The translations under genes and the position numbers were made by a program. A DNA stretch of 64,000 nucleotides, taken from NCBI GenBank assembly GCA_937898415.1, contig CALDLA010000069.1, positions 1 through 64,000 of the forward strand, read 5' to 3'. Positions 1-10,368 of the stretch are shown here, one piece after another; the stretch's first letter is position 1; each line of letters begins with the position of its first letter. Under the pieces are notes generated by a model. That model did not search any database and was not told the DNA's origin. It saw nothing but the letters and a program-made list of their open reading frames with translations. Source of the DNA: an uncultured Prevotellaceae bacterium (lineage in GTDB: Bacteria; Bacteroidota; Bacteroidia; Bacteroidales; Bacteroidaceae).

Positions 1-3000
1 TCGGGAACTTCCTTCTCGGCCTCGTCGGGATTAACCTCAGGAGCAGCCTCGCCAAGGTAAGTCAGCTGGAAGTTGTCTACGCAAACCCAGTTGCCGGTGC
101 ATCCCTTCATAGCGGCTTCAATCTTCAATTCTTCGCCTTCAGCAAGAGTCGTCTCAACAACGACGGTCTCACCAGCTACAGCAACGGCAGTGCTGTCTGA
201 ATTAGCTACAAGATAATAACCCTGACCATTGGCATTGTCATTACCCTGCTCCAGATTCTGCATCTCGGCAGTGAGCTTATACTTACCAGCGGGCAGACCC
301 GTGACCACCTGTGCCAGTGTGCCGTCAGAGAGTTTGCCAGGAGCTTGAGTCCATCTTTCTACAAACTTCTCACCTGTACGATAAGAGAAGTTGTAGTTAT
401 TGGCAACATTACCACCATCAGTAGAGGTCCAGCCTTCGATATTTCCAAGTTCGAAACTTGGGTTCACAAGAGCGAGCGTCATGTTTGAACCAGCAGTAGT
501 CTGAGCCTTGGCAGCCGGGATGTAAGCAGCGCGGAGTGCTGCAATGTTTGCATACTCACTTGCATTGTACTTAGCCAGAACCTCAGCTGCAACAGCAGCA
601 CCAGTCTCATCAAGCTGGCTATAAGCCTCATTCAGGGCTTCGCAAGCCTTAATAGCATCGATGGCTGCATTTACAGCATCGCCGAACTTGTCAAGATCCT
701 TGTCTTCGTCGTAAGCAGTCTTGGCATTTGCGAGAGCTGTAGCATCGTCCGTCGTCTTAACGGCGGCTGTTGCTGCTGCAAAGGCACCAAGGACTTCAGC
801 TGCGTTATAACCGGCATTATAACCTGAATAAGCCTTCCAGTAAACAGCCGTTTCAGAAGGACGAGCTGCACTTTCGTCATTGCTCAGGTAAATATCACGA
901 CCTACACAGTGGAATGCGAAGCCCTTACCTTCTTCGTAAGTGATGGTCCACAATGCAAGGTCCTTACCGTCCTGTCCATAGTTAGGAGCGGTACCGTCCA
1001 GACCGAAGATAACATCATTGACTCCGGCAGGCTGTGAATTCAGATACTGTTCACCAGCCCAGTACGTACGGCGAGTGCCATCCAGATTATAAATAGGTAC
1101 CTGATACTGACCAGCGTGGTCACCGTCAAGCGGAGTCACGGTAAAGAAGCCGCCATTTCCCTTATTTGCAGTAGCCGTAGCAAGGTCTGCAACCTTAACA
1201 TCCCATCCGTCAGGAGTGTAAAGAACCAGTCCTGCTTCGTTCTGCAACATGAACTTATTACCTTCCAGTTCAGCTATAGACTTCAACTCACCGGTCAACT
1301 CAATCTTCTTGGCAACTTTCTCAAGTTCGCCAGGAATAATAGCGGTTGTTTCAGCGACAGTCCAGAGAATAGCATCGCCGTCGCCAGCGCCCTTGTTAGC
1401 CCAGCAACCCAGGTTATCCTTCTTGGGATAATCCACGCCAACAAAGCCCTTAGACTCAGCAAGCGTGTAATATACAGCCTCGTCAACAACCTTGGCAGCA
1501 ATCGTCAAGGCTTCCTTCAAGTCGGCAGCTGATGACATTGACCAGTTGTCAGTACCAGCGAGACCAACATAGTGTACACCGTCGGTGAGGTAATACTTGC
1601 CGTCTTCTGCTGCTTCGAACTTCAGTCCATAAGGCTCTTCGGCAATGGTGATACCATCATCAGAAAGGGTCATATAGAGATCGTTCTGCTTGCTCTGGAA
1701 GGAGTAAGTCTTGTCAGCATCGGGAAGCGTAGCTACAGGAGCAAATGCTGCAACAAATGTATTGAGGGTAGCGGTTGCTGCCTCAACAGCCTCCTTCGAC
1801 TCAGCAGCCGTGTAAGCAGCCTGAGCAGTTGCAATAGCTGCGGTCAGAGGCTCAATCTCACTTGCTGCATACATGAAGAGACCTTCACCAACGGTGTAGG
1901 TGCCAGCCTTTGCCTGAGCTTCAGCAATAGCAGCCTCAAGTTCCTTCAGAGAAACTTCGATACCAGCAACCTTCTCAAGTTTCACATTGTCGACAAAGAG
2001 GTGGGGAGCATTGCCAGAACCACCAGAACCAATAAATCCGACAGAGATCTTACCAGTAGTTTCCTCGGCAAGGGTGAATGTCACGTCGTAAGTTGCCCAT
2101 TCGCCAACGGTGAAGCTCTTCACGTCAGAGAGGTATTCTGTTCCATCATCAGCAATGAAACCAAAGAGGTTCTTGGTTACAGCACCCGTGTTGGCACCGT
2201 TGTAAACAGTATATGACAGTTTATAGTCACCAGCAGGAGCCGTTATGCTCTGCGTATAGTGAGCATAGCCGCCCCATACAGCAGCAAGACCAAGGGCAGA
2301 AGGACTTTCACTGCCTTCGGGAGCAGTAGCAGGAGCAGCAACCTTGTTATTCAGCAAGTTCTCTGATCCATAAGCGAATACACCACCTACGTAACCAGGA
2401 TCACTTTCTGTCTGAGTACCAGCAGTCCATCCAGTTACAGGCTGCAATCCGGTAATCTGGTCGCTGCCTTCAGGAATATTACGCTGATAGCCCTGTGTTG
2501 TTACAGTGATAACATCCTCAGGATTAGCGTCAAAGCTTGCATTAGCAATCTCAAGAGCACCAGGAGCACTACCACCTTCAACAACCGTGAACTCAGTAGT
2601 CACAAAGGGAACAGCCTCAGTGAACTTCGGGAAGACCGGGTTCAGCATCACACCGTGTACCTTCTCAGTCTGCTCCTTCAAGAACTTAAATTTACCAGGC
2701 TCGGTCACCTCGTAGTCGGTACCCTCAACAAGGGCAGTGCCAGAGGCAGTCACAAAGCTGTAGGTGGTCGTACCATTCTCGAGCCATCTTGAATAGGCGG
2801 CGATGCCAGCAGCTTCATCGGCAGTGGGATCCAGCTCACCCTTGGCAATCGTCTGATAGGCTGACAGGTCGAGTTCACTCAGGCTCTCAGCAACCTCAAG
2901 GGCAGCCTGAGGAGCATACGTAAACTTCTTGGTCTTGCCTGAACTGTTCATGGCGGCGGGCTGGGCAGGAATAGTGGCCAGCGTCAGCTGGTTGTTTTCC

Positions 3001-4463
3001 AGTTTGCAAGAAGCGGTAGCCTCAACAATGCTCAACTTCGTCAACTTATTGCCGTTCAACTGGAGATTCTTCACACTGACGGGAATGGTCACCTCTGTCA
3101 GCTCATTGCCATCAAGATAAAGGTTAGCTCCTGCCGTCAGCTTAGACAAATCAACAGTCTTCAGCTTATTGTTGTTCAGATAGGTATCCTTGAAGCTTGC
3201 TACCTTCGTCAAGTCAATACTCTCAATCTGGTTGTCCTGTAAATTGACAAATGACAAAGCTGCACCTTCAGGAAGAATGACGCTGGTCAGCGCATTATAC
3301 TGTGCATACAAATTCGTTAACTTGGTATTGGCGCTCAGGTCAAGAGCCTGCAGTTTACCAGGCTTCTCAGCACTGGCACCCATCACGTTCAATTGTTCAA
3401 GATTGACATTGCCACTCAAATCGAGTGCTTCCAAAACGCTCTCGAAGAGTGAGGCTGAATTATTATTGATGGTGAGATTGGTAAGGGCTGCATTCTCCTT
3501 TACGTTAATGGCCTTCAGCGAACCCTGTGAGAATCCGAAGATCTTCAAATCGTCGAGTCCCTTCAGATCAAGTGCATCAAGAGCCACCTTGCTCATAGTG
3601 AACTGCACAACCTTCTTCAGCTTCGGCTGATCAATAGTCTCAGGCGCTGCACTTGTAAGGGCAAGATACCAAATATCGCTCTTTCCATATACCTTAATAG
3701 TTCCATCGCCGGCAACGGTACCATTGAATTCAGTAATACCGGTGTGGATGGTGCCTTCCTTCTGGGGCCAGGTATCTGTTCCGTCGTTCACGCAGACACC
3801 TTTATTCTGATGGCCGACAGAGTCAGTCTTTAGTGTGCCATCGCCGAAGTCCACAGAGCATATGTCGAACTCATCATAGACACCCAGCTTGATGGAAACA
3901 TCCTCGCCGACAGTACCCTTCAGCGTCAGGATGAGTTCTCCTGAAGGATCACTCTTGGCCAGATAAGCATCAGTCACTACGCAGGAAGCATCAATGGTTC
4001 CATCTACACGTGCTCCACCGTAAATGGTCAAGTCCTGAATGTTTGTAATGTCACATGCTCCCCATTCCACATTGGTCAAGTCAATTGTTATGTCTCCGTT
4101 TGCATCAGGAGAGACAACAAATTCCTTAGTAGGACCAGAAGGAGGATTGGAACCGTCATTCTTCTTGAAGACAACGGTCAACTCTTCTTTCTGTGAATTC
4201 GTGAAGTTCTTCACATTCAGATGGAGTTGTTCCCATTCACTGAGATCACCACCCACAGCCTTGCCATTCTCATCATTGGCAGCCATAAATGTCCATGCAG
4301 AATTCCAACCACCCGATCCCCAGGACAAGGTGTTCGTTTCCGCATTCCATTTGGCTGCGCAATACTCTTCACACTTGAATGTCAAGTACTTCTTTTCCGC
4401 ATTAACCCCAATGCATACTACAAGTAGCATCAAGGTAAGCATCCATTTAGTAAACACTCTCAT
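1..4463 (-). CDS. Large exported leucine-rich-repeat surface protein, C-terminus beyond window
   Basis: Open for 1487 codons from an ATG at 4463 to the left edge, so the C-terminus is missing. It starts with a signal peptide (MRVFTKWMLTLMLLVVCIG, then VNA). Residues about 270-500 form irregular leucine-rich repeats of the type LxLSxNxxLxxLxxxxNxL. Two beta-rich modules that look like galactose-binding or CBM folds follow at about 650-825 and 1325-1475 (NPSFELGNIEGW). A helical Ala/Glu-rich FIVAR-like stretch lies at about 826-903, and a second Ala-rich helical stretch lies near 1230-1310. No catalytic motif was recognised. It is probably a cell-surface adhesin or glycan-binding protein. It diverges from the SusC operon across 154 bp. 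The architecture is clear by eye, but the ligand is unknown and a C-terminal sorting motif cannot be checked here. Confidence 0.85.
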   Translation of the reverse strand, partial: MRVFTKWMLTLMLLVVCIGVNAEKKYLTFKCEEYCAAKWNAETNTLSWGSGGWNSAWTFMAANDENGKAVGGDLSEWEQLHLNVKNFTNSQKEELTVVFKKNDGSNPPSGPTKEFVVSPDANGDITIDLTNVEWGACDITNIQDLTIYGGARVDGTIDASCVVTDAYLAKSDPSGELILTLKGTVGEDVSIKLGVYDEFDICSVDFGDGTLKTDSVGHQNKGVCVNDGTDTWPQKEGTIHTGITEFNGTVAGDGTIKVYGKSDIWYLALTSAAPETIDQPKLKKVVQFTMSKVALDALDLKGLDDLKIFGFSQGSLKAINVKENAALTNLTINNNSASLFESVLEALDLSGNVNLEQLNVMGASAEKPGKLQALDLSANTKLTNLYAQYNALTSVILPEGAALSFVNLQDNQIESIDLTKVASFKDTYLNNNKLKTVDLSKLTAGANLYLDGNELTEVTIPVSVKNLQLNGNKLTKLSIVEATASCKLENNQLTLATIPAQPAAMNSSGKTKKFTYAPQAALEVAESLSELDLSAYQTIAKGELDPTADEAAGIAAYSRWLENGTTTYSFVTASGTALVEGTDYEVTEPGKFKFLKEQTEKVHGVMLNPVFPKFTEAVPFVTTEFTVVEGGSAPGALEIANASFDANPEDVITVTTQGYQRNIPEGSDQITGLQPVTGWTAGTQTESDPGYVGGVFAYGSENLLNNKVAAPATAPEGSESPSALGLAAVWGGYAHYTQSITAPAGDYKLSYTVYNGANTGAVTKNLFGFIADDGTEYLSDVKSFTVGEWATYDVTFTLAEETTGKISVGFIGSGGSGNAPHLFVDNVKLEKVAGIEVSLKELEAAIAEAQAKAGTYTVGEGLFMYAASEIEPLTAAIATAQAAYTAAESKEAVEAATATLNTFVAAFAPVATLPDADKTYSFQSKQNDLYMTLSDDGITIAEEPYGLKFEAAEDGKYYLTDGVHYVGLAGTDNWSMSSAADLKEALTIAAKVVDEAVYYTLAESKGFVGVDYPKKDNLGCWANKGAGDGDAILWTVAETTAIIPGELEKVAKKIELTGELKSIAELEGNKFMLQNEAGLVLYTPDGWDVKVADLATATANKGNGGFFTVTPLDGDHAGQYQVPIYNLDGTRRTYWAGEQYLNSQPAGVNDVIFGLDGTAPNYGQDGKDLALWTITYEEGKGFAFHCVGRDIYLSNDESAARPSETAVYWKAYSGYNAGYNAAEVLGAFAAATAAVKTTDDATALANAKTAYDEDKDLDKFGDAVNAAIDAIKACEALNEAYSQLDETGAAVAAEVLAKYNASEYANIAALRAAYIPAAKAQTTAGSNMTLALVNPSFELGNIEGWTSTDGGNVANNYNFSYRTGEKFVERWTQAPGKLSDGTLAQVVTGLPAGKYKLTAEMQNLEQGNDNANGQGYYLVANSDSTAVAVAGETVVVETTLAEGEELKIEAAMKGCTGNWVCVDNFQLTYLGEAAPEVNPDEAEKEVP

Positions 4464-4517
4464 AATAATTAATTTTAGGTTAATAAATAAATTGTATAAA
4501 TTTGATAAATATGGGCA

Positions 4518-4550
4518 CAAAAATACAAAAAAGAAACGAATTTCAACAAA
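4518..4550 (-). promoter_or_regulatory. Probable promoter of the LRR surface protein
   Basis: Read on the minus strand there is a TATTTTTG box (plus-strand 4518-4525), preceded by TTTG (plus-strand CAAA 4547-4550) with a 21-bp spacer. This is close to the Bacteroidetes consensus TTTG, 19 bp, TAnnTTTG. It predicts a 5' leader of about 50 bases. Confidence 0.5.
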
Positions 4551-4554
4551 CTTC

Positions 4555-4585
4555 TTTGTGTTTTTATCGTTTTTTTGTATTTTTG
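4555..4585 (+). promoter_or_regulatory. Consensus Bacteroidetes promoter of the first SusC/SusD operon
   Basis: TTTG at 4555-4558 and TATTTTTG at 4578-4585 are separated by exactly 19 bp, a full match to the Bacteroidetes -33/-7 consensus. The SusC start codon follows 32 bases downstream. Confidence 0.75.
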
Positions 4586-4617
4586 TAGCCCGAAATCCTA
4601 AATAACTACTATTTCGC

Positions 4618-7600
4618 ATGAAACATTTACTACTTTCACTCCTTCTGCTCTTCCTTTCAGTGACGGGCATACAAGCCCAACGGACACTGACAGGAACAGT
4701 GACTGACGCGAAAGGCGAACCGCTATACGGAGTAACGATTGCCGTGAAAAGTGGCAAGCAAACGGCCGTGACGGACTTGAACGGACGGTACAGCATCAAG
4801 ATTGACGGTCCTAACGCCGTGCTTCTTTTCCGCTATGTGGGTATGGAGCCCTATCAGGCGGCTGTCAAGAACCTGCTGGTGCTCGACGTGAAGCTGAAGG
4901 AGCAGACAACGCAGTTGGCTGAAACGGTGGTGGTCTCGACAGGTTACCAGCGGCTGAGCCGTGAACGTTCGACGGCGGCTTTCGGCTTTGTGGACTCTAC
5001 GAAGCTGAACCGCGTCATGCACCGTGACCTTGTCTCGGCCTTGGAGGGACAGGTGGCCGGCCTGCGTATGGACATCAATCCCAATACGGGCGAGAGCAAC
5101 CCCATCCTGCGCGGTATCGGCACGTTCTCGAACAGTGTGGGAACGAAGCCGTTGATTGTAGTTGACGACATGGCCACCGACCTGAACCTCAACGACATCA
5201 ACCCCTACGACGTGGAGTCGGTAACGGTGCTGAAGGATGCCGCTGCGGCCTCTATCTACGGTGCGCTGGCCGCCAACGGCGTCATCGTGCTCACCACCAA
5301 GCAGGGCAAGACTGACAAGACGACCGTCAACGTGAATGCCGACTGGTTTATCTCGACGAAGCCTTCGTTCGATGCCATGCACTATGCCTCCACCTCCGAC
5401 ATCATTGACTACGAGACCAAGGTATATAATGCCCGCGTAGCCAGCAGTGGCAGCGTAAGGACGCTGTTCGACACCTACGGCAACAACTACTACTCCCCGC
5501 TCTACCAGCTCTACCGCGACCAGGCCGAAGGCCGCATCACCCAGGCCGATGTGGACCAGACGCTGAGCCAGTGGCGACAGAACGACTTCTACTCACAGTA
5601 TCGCGACCTGGCCTGGCGCTCAGCCGTCACCCAGCGTTACAACATCTCGCTGTCTCAGAAGTCGCAGCAGTCGAACCATTTCGCCTCGTTCAACTACGAA
5701 CACGACAAGAATCGTATCAAGAACGACCATAACGACATCTTCTCGATTTACCTGAAGTCGAACTTCCAGGTGGCCAAGTGGCTGAACATCAAGCTTGGTA
5801 TCGACACCCGCTTCAATAACAGCCAGACGCCCGACGGCTCCTATACCCAGTATAATATGCAGGAACGCTACGCCGCCATCGAGGATGCCCAAGGCAACCG
5901 TGTCTATACACCCTACGTCAACGTGGCTGGCTTTGCGGGCAGCGCCATCAACGGCACCCGCATCCGTGAGGTGCAGGAGCAGCAGGTAGAAGGACTGATG
6001 CCCTACTCGTTCAACGTCCTGGAGTCGTTGGACGAGAGCCTGACTAGGAATAGGAATGTACGTATGCGCCCGTTCCTTAATATGGAGGCCAAGTTCCTGA
6101 AGATGTTCAAGTACAATGTGATGTTCCAATACGAATGGTCACAGACGCGAAGCGAGCAGTACGACGACCCTACCACCTACCAGATGCGGTTGACGCACAA
6201 CGCCTTCATCGAGCCGACGGGTGAGTGCCTGCTGCCTGAAGGGGGACGCTACTTCCAGCAGACGAACAACTCGCGCCGTTATACCTTCCGCAACCAGCTG
6301 AACTTCGACAAGAGTTTCCTCGACTCGAAACACAATGTGGATGCCATCATGGGTTTCGAACTGCGTGAGAACCGTTCGCCCCGCCTCATCCAGCAGTTGA
6401 TGTACGGCTACAACGATACGGCGCTGACCTCCGTCCGCATGGACTGGCAGTCGCTCTACAACGAGGGCTGGCAGTCGCTGGTCTACAACGGAACGCAGCG
6501 TATGAGTGGACTGCCGACCAGCCAGTCGGAGGTCTTCCACCGCTATGCCTCGTTCTACGCCAACGTGGGTTACAACTACCTGTACCGCTATAACCTGACG
6601 GGCAGCATCCGCTGGGACGAGGCCGATCTCTTCGGACTCGACACCAAGAACCAGCACCACCCGCTGTGGTCTATCGGCGGCGGCTGGAACATTTCGGAGG
6701 AACAGTTCATGAAGGACGTCTCGTGGCTCGACTTCCTGAAACTTCGCATTACCTACGGTGTCAACGGTAATGTGGACCAGTCGTCGACCACTTATTTTGT
6801 GGCCCGCTACAAGAATATGAGCCAAGACCCGACGAACACGCAGTACCTGAACTACACCGACGACAACCTGCCCAACCCGAAACTGCGTTGGGAGAAGACG
6901 TCGACGTTCAACATCGGTGTGGACTTCCGCCTGCTGAACAACCTGTTCAGCGGTTCGTTGGAGTTCTACAACCGCGTAGGCGACGACCTGCTGGTCCGCA
7001 AATATATGGACTCGACACTGGGCGCCACCTCGCGCGTTATTAATAATGGTAAGATGCGCAACCGGGGTGTCGAGTTGTCGCTGACCGCCAACCTCATCCG
7101 CCAGACGGACTGGGGACTGTCGGCCACGCTGAACTACGCCTATAACAAGAACAAGATGCTCAGCGTGGAACATAACCCGACGGACATCGCCTCGAACTTC
7201 ATTACCTCGCCCGAGAACTACCGCATCGAGGGCACCAGCTACAACACCGTCTGGGCCTACCGCTTGAGCCGTGTGGTGAACGGCTACCCCGTCATCCTCG
7301 ATGCCGACGGCAACGAGATGGCAAAGTTCGATGCCGACGGCAACCCCACCGAGGTGACCTACACTTCAACGCTGAAGGGTACTGACGCACTGGTGAACAT
7401 GGGCACGTTTGTCCCCATTCACACTGGTTCGCTGCAACTGAACCTCCGCTGGCGTGAGTTGGAACTGAACACGCTCTTCGTTTTCTCAGGCGGCAACAAG
7501 CTGCGCCTCGACGTCACCGACATGAACTCCTACCAGATGGTGTCCGACCACGTCAACGACCACACGGTAAAGCACTACTACGAGATGCCTACGGGCAGCG

Positions 7601-7893
7601 TAGCCCAGCAGAATGCCTCGACGTTCTCGGAGTGGTGGCGCTACTGTGACGAGCAGGTCGTGTCAGCCGACTACCTGAAGATGCGCAGCATCAACCTGGC
7701 CTACCACCTGCCTGATGCCATCATCAAGAAGATTGGCATCGGACAGACGCGGCTGACGCTACAGGTGAACAACCTCTTCTATATCTCGGCTGCCGGTAAG
7801 GACATCGACCCCGAGTCGTATTCCGTCAAGACGGGCACCCGTACCCTGCATCAGCCCAAGACCATCAGCATCGGACTGTCTACTACGTTCTAA
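4618..7893 (+). CDS. SusC/RagA-family TonB-dependent outer-membrane transporter
   Basis: 1091 residues, the usual size for SusC. A signal peptide (ends GIQAQ) is followed by a carboxypeptidase-regulatory-like beta domain at about 23-100 (LTGTVTDAKGEPLYGVTIAV), a plug domain at about 110-235 (PLIVVDD, ESVTVLKDAAAASIYG, NGVIVLTTKQG) and a long beta-barrel ending in GLSTTF, an aromatic C-terminus typical of outer-membrane barrels. In this family the barrel imports oligomers captured by its SusD lid, powered by TonB. SusD follows after 13 bp in an operon with its own consensus promoter. No glycoside hydrolase or protease gene lies in the operon, so the substrate cannot be named. Confidence 0.95.
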   Translation: MKHLLLSLLLLFLSVTGIQAQRTLTGTVTDAKGEPLYGVTIAVKSGKQTAVTDLNGRYSIKIDGPNAVLLFRYVGMEPYQAAVKNLLVLDVKLKEQTTQLAETVVVSTGYQRLSRERSTAAFGFVDSTKLNRVMHRDLVSALEGQVAGLRMDINPNTGESNPILRGIGTFSNSVGTKPLIVVDDMATDLNLNDINPYDVESVTVLKDAAAASIYGALAANGVIVLTTKQGKTDKTTVNVNADWFISTKPSFDAMHYASTSDIIDYETKVYNARVASSGSVRTLFDTYGNNYYSPLYQLYRDQAEGRITQADVDQTLSQWRQNDFYSQYRDLAWRSAVTQRYNISLSQKSQQSNHFASFNYEHDKNRIKNDHNDIFSIYLKSNFQVAKWLNIKLGIDTRFNNSQTPDGSYTQYNMQERYAAIEDAQGNRVYTPYVNVAGFAGSAINGTRIREVQEQQVEGLMPYSFNVLESLDESLTRNRNVRMRPFLNMEAKFLKMFKYNVMFQYEWSQTRSEQYDDPTTYQMRLTHNAFIEPTGECLLPEGGRYFQQTNNSRRYTFRNQLNFDKSFLDSKHNVDAIMGFELRENRSPRLIQQLMYGYNDTALTSVRMDWQSLYNEGWQSLVYNGTQRMSGLPTSQSEVFHRYASFYANVGYNYLYRYNLTGSIRWDEADLFGLDTKNQHHPLWSIGGGWNISEEQFMKDVSWLDFLKLRITYGVNGNVDQSSTTYFVARYKNMSQDPTNTQYLNYTDDNLPNPKLRWEKTSTFNIGVDFRLLNNLFSGSLEFYNRVGDDLLVRKYMDSTLGATSRVINNGKMRNRGVELSLTANLIRQTDWGLSATLNYAYNKNKMLSVEHNPTDIASNFITSPENYRIEGTSYNTVWAYRLSRVVNGYPVILDADGNEMAKFDADGNPTEVTYTSTLKGTDALVNMGTFVPIHTGSLQLNLRWRELELNTLFVFSGGNKLRLDVTDMNSYQMVSDHVNDHTVKHYYEMPTGSVAQQNASTFSEWWRYCDEQVVSADYLKMRSINLAYHLPDAIIKKIGIGQTRLTLQVNNLFYISAAGKDIDPESYSVKTGTRTLHQPKTISIGLSTTF

Positions 7894-7906
7894 TAATACG
7901 ACCGCT

Positions 7907-9370
7907 ATGACCAAGAATATCAAGCAATTAGTCTTCCTGTTCGCTATAGGTTGCGGCTGTGCCGCAACAATCACCTCCTGCGACTCCTACATCGACATCA
8001 CGCCTAAGGGTGCCGTCACCGTCGACTCCGCCCGTCAGTATTACGAACTCATCGTCAACCCCATGCGCTGCTATTACCCGACGGCTTTTGCATACCTGAC
8101 GGACGATGCCTGGTCGAAGGAGTCGAACATCCTGGGCTACGAGAGCACCACTTTCAACGGCATCAACTTCACGTTCAACGAGCAGGCCGACCGCACGCTG
8201 CTGAGCGACAACAACCTCTATGAAAATATGTACGCGTACATATTGCGTATGAACCTCGTCATTGACAACATCGACGAGTCCGAAGGTTCACAGGAACTAA
8301 AGACGCTGGCCAAGGCCGAGGCGCGCACTTTCCGTGCCTTCGACCACTTCCTGGCCGTGAACACCTACGCCAAGGCTTATGACCCAGCTACGGCACAGCA
8401 GGACGGCGGTGTCTGTATCATGGATCACTACGACTTAGAGGCAGTACCACAGAAGGCAACCGTCGCACAGGTCTATGACTTCATCATCCGCGAACTGGAG
8501 GAGTCAGTCGGCCTGCTGCAGGAAAAGCCCGAGAATATCTACCACCCCAACCGTGCCTACGGCTACGGCCTGCTGGCCCAGGCTTATCTGTTCCATCGTG
8601 ACTGGGAGAAGGCCAAGGAGGCTGCCGAGATGTCGCTGAAACTAAATTCCTCGCTGGTGGACTACAACGTCATCAAGGAGGCCGGCGGCGTGGCCCGCTA
8701 CAAGAACTACAACCGCGACAACAACCCCGAAGTGCTTTCCTACATGTGGATGGGCTCGGGTTGGACACTCGAAGAGGTGACGCTCTACTATTATGGTCTG
8801 ATCAGTCCTGAACTGAAACAGCTGTTCGAGCCCGACGACCTGCGTTACAGCCTCTTCCTGCGCGATACGGGTTCCAGTATCGTCAACTGGTTTGACGCTG
8901 GCAGCGGTGCCGCCATCTGGACACCCGCCACCACGTCGGAGCGCTTCACTTACATGACCGTCGGACTGCGTACCGCTGAGGTCTATCTGATGGCCGCCGA
9001 GGCCAATGCCCGACTCGGCAACCTCGATGCCGCCGCCGACTACGTCAACCGTCTGCGCGCCAAGCGAATCAGCGGTGAAGGTACCGCTATTGCCACCCCC
9101 GCCAGTCAAAAGGAGATGGTGGACCAGATTATCCTCGAGCGCCGCAAGGAGCTGCTCTTCGGCTTCCACCGTTTCTTCGACCTGAAGCGTCTGAACACTG
9201 AGCCGGAGTACCAGAAGACCGTCACCCGTACCTTCCCCGTGGTGAACGTCAGCGAGACCTATCCGCAGCAGACTTACACCCTGCGCCCCGACTCGCGCCT
9301 CTACATCATCCCCTTCCCCCGCTCGGCTCGCGACAAGAACCCAAATCTGACACTTAATACAAACGAATAA
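7907..9370 (+). CDS. SusD/RagB-family surface nutrient-binding lipoprotein
   Basis: 487 residues with a lipoprotein signal (TITSCDSY, lipobox Cys near residue 25). A SusD-like N-terminal region is followed by TPR-type helices (YGLLAQAYLFHRDWEKAKEAA, about 220-245). The C-terminal RagB/SusD hallmark is present: AEVYLMAAEANARLG, then ILERRKELLFGFHRFFDLKR. It acts as the extracellular lid of the SusC barrel encoded just upstream. The next gene starts one base after the TAA stop, so the three genes are probably one transcript. Confidence 0.95.
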   Translation: MTKNIKQLVFLFAIGCGCAATITSCDSYIDITPKGAVTVDSARQYYELIVNPMRCYYPTAFAYLTDDAWSKESNILGYESTTFNGINFTFNEQADRTLLSDNNLYENMYAYILRMNLVIDNIDESEGSQELKTLAKAEARTFRAFDHFLAVNTYAKAYDPATAQQDGGVCIMDHYDLEAVPQKATVAQVYDFIIRELEESVGLLQEKPENIYHPNRAYGYGLLAQAYLFHRDWEKAKEAAEMSLKLNSSLVDYNVIKEAGGVARYKNYNRDNNPEVLSYMWMGSGWTLEEVTLYYYGLISPELKQLFEPDDLRYSLFLRDTGSSIVNWFDAGSGAAIWTPATTSERFTYMTVGLRTAEVYLMAAEANARLGNLDAAADYVNRLRAKRISGEGTAIATPASQKEMVDQIILERRKELLFGFHRFFDLKRLNTEPEYQKTVTRTFPVVNVSETYPQQTYTLRPDSRLYIIPFPRSARDKNPNLTLNTNE

Positions 9371-9371
9371 T

Positions 9372-10154
9372 ATGAACAAACTTTACGCAACAATCGCAAT
9401 GGCCATGATGGCCATGACCTCGTTTGCGCAAGAGGCAAACGACACTACCTATGTCACAATGGATTTCAACCTGAATCCGTGGAACTACCCCCTCACAACA
9501 GAAATGAAAGGATGGGGACCCAACTATGAGGATGAGACTGGTGCCATCTTCAAGGACACGGATTTCACCTGGCCTGTGGCTGAGGAATCTGACAAGCTGA
9601 TTACGGTCACCGTGTATGCTGTTGATTTAGATGAATATACGAAGCCGTCCGTCTATGCAAAGGTTGATAACGACGGCGAAGGTCAGGCGGCAGGCTATAC
9701 GGGAGAGAAAATCAACGTGCTGTTTACGAATAACGGAACCACCATGCGCTTCAAGGCTCCTGAGGGTTATAAGTTTGGCAAGCTGGTGTTCTACAATTTC
9801 CATACTCCGAACTTTTTGGTGGGCGACGAGTACGAAGAGGAGTTTGAATATGAGCTGAATAACTCGACTTTCAAGCATAAGCTAAAGGTGTGGACGCCGT
9901 CGTCTCCGAAAAAGAACTCACACGGCTACGACATCTGGGAGGGTGACGATACGAACATCCTCTTCAACTATCAGTACTTTAATGCACACTTCATGAAGAT
10001 TGACTTCCGCCTCGTGCCCGACGGCACCTCTGCTGTCAACGAAATCGTCAATTGCGCCTCGTCAAACAGTCAATGGTTTGACCTGCAGGGGCGTAAGGTG
10101 AAGACCGCTCAAAAGGGCATCTACATCACTAACGGCAAGAAGGTTGTCCGTTGA
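9372..10154 (+). CDS. Exported protein with C-terminal sorting-like motif, third gene of SusC/D operon
   Basis: 260 residues. A signal peptide (ends AMTSFAQ) precedes an acidic, aromatic-rich, probably beta-sandwich body. The last 25 residues carry WFDLQGRKVKT, then GIYITNGKKVVR. This short tail recurs on several exported proteins in this window and resembles a reduced type IX secretion sorting domain. The final 75 bases match the 3' end of the pseudogene at 11061-13482 at about 69 positions. No known enzyme motif was seen. Its place in the operon suggests an accessory surface binding protein for the SusC/D substrate, which is inference. Confidence 0.8.
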   Translation: MNKLYATIAMAMMAMTSFAQEANDTTYVTMDFNLNPWNYPLTTEMKGWGPNYEDETGAIFKDTDFTWPVAEESDKLITVTVYAVDLDEYTKPSVYAKVDNDGEGQAAGYTGEKINVLFTNNGTTMRFKAPEGYKFGKLVFYNFHTPNFLVGDEYEEEFEYELNNSTFKHKLKVWTPSSPKKNSHGYDIWEGDDTNILFNYQYFNAHFMKIDFRLVPDGTSAVNEIVNCASSNSQWFDLQGRKVKTAQKGIYITNGKKVVR

Positions 10155-10368
10155 TTCTCTTGTTTTTCTCACAAATAAAAAAAATGATTATCCGCAATAC
10201 TCCCTAAAGTAACAATTTGAAAGCATTTGACTTAATTATTCCTAAAATGTCAACTTAAATGAATGATTTATCAGATTTATTTTGTATAATTGCACTTAGA
10301 AACCTGCATCATGACTCAAAAGAAGAGGATTTGGGGAAGATAGCAGATAATCATTAAAAAAACGCAAC

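Noticed and set aside
1116..3630. Plus-strand open frames inside the LRR surface protein
   Set aside because: They lie opposite a continuous signal-peptide-bearing frame of 1487 codons and show no recognisable protein sequence.
4723..9379. Long antisense open frames opposite the first SusC/SusD genes (for example 6139-7173, 8642-9379)
   Set aside because: They mirror high-GC third positions of clearly real genes, have no domain, and their composition is antisense-like (rich in His, Arg, Val).
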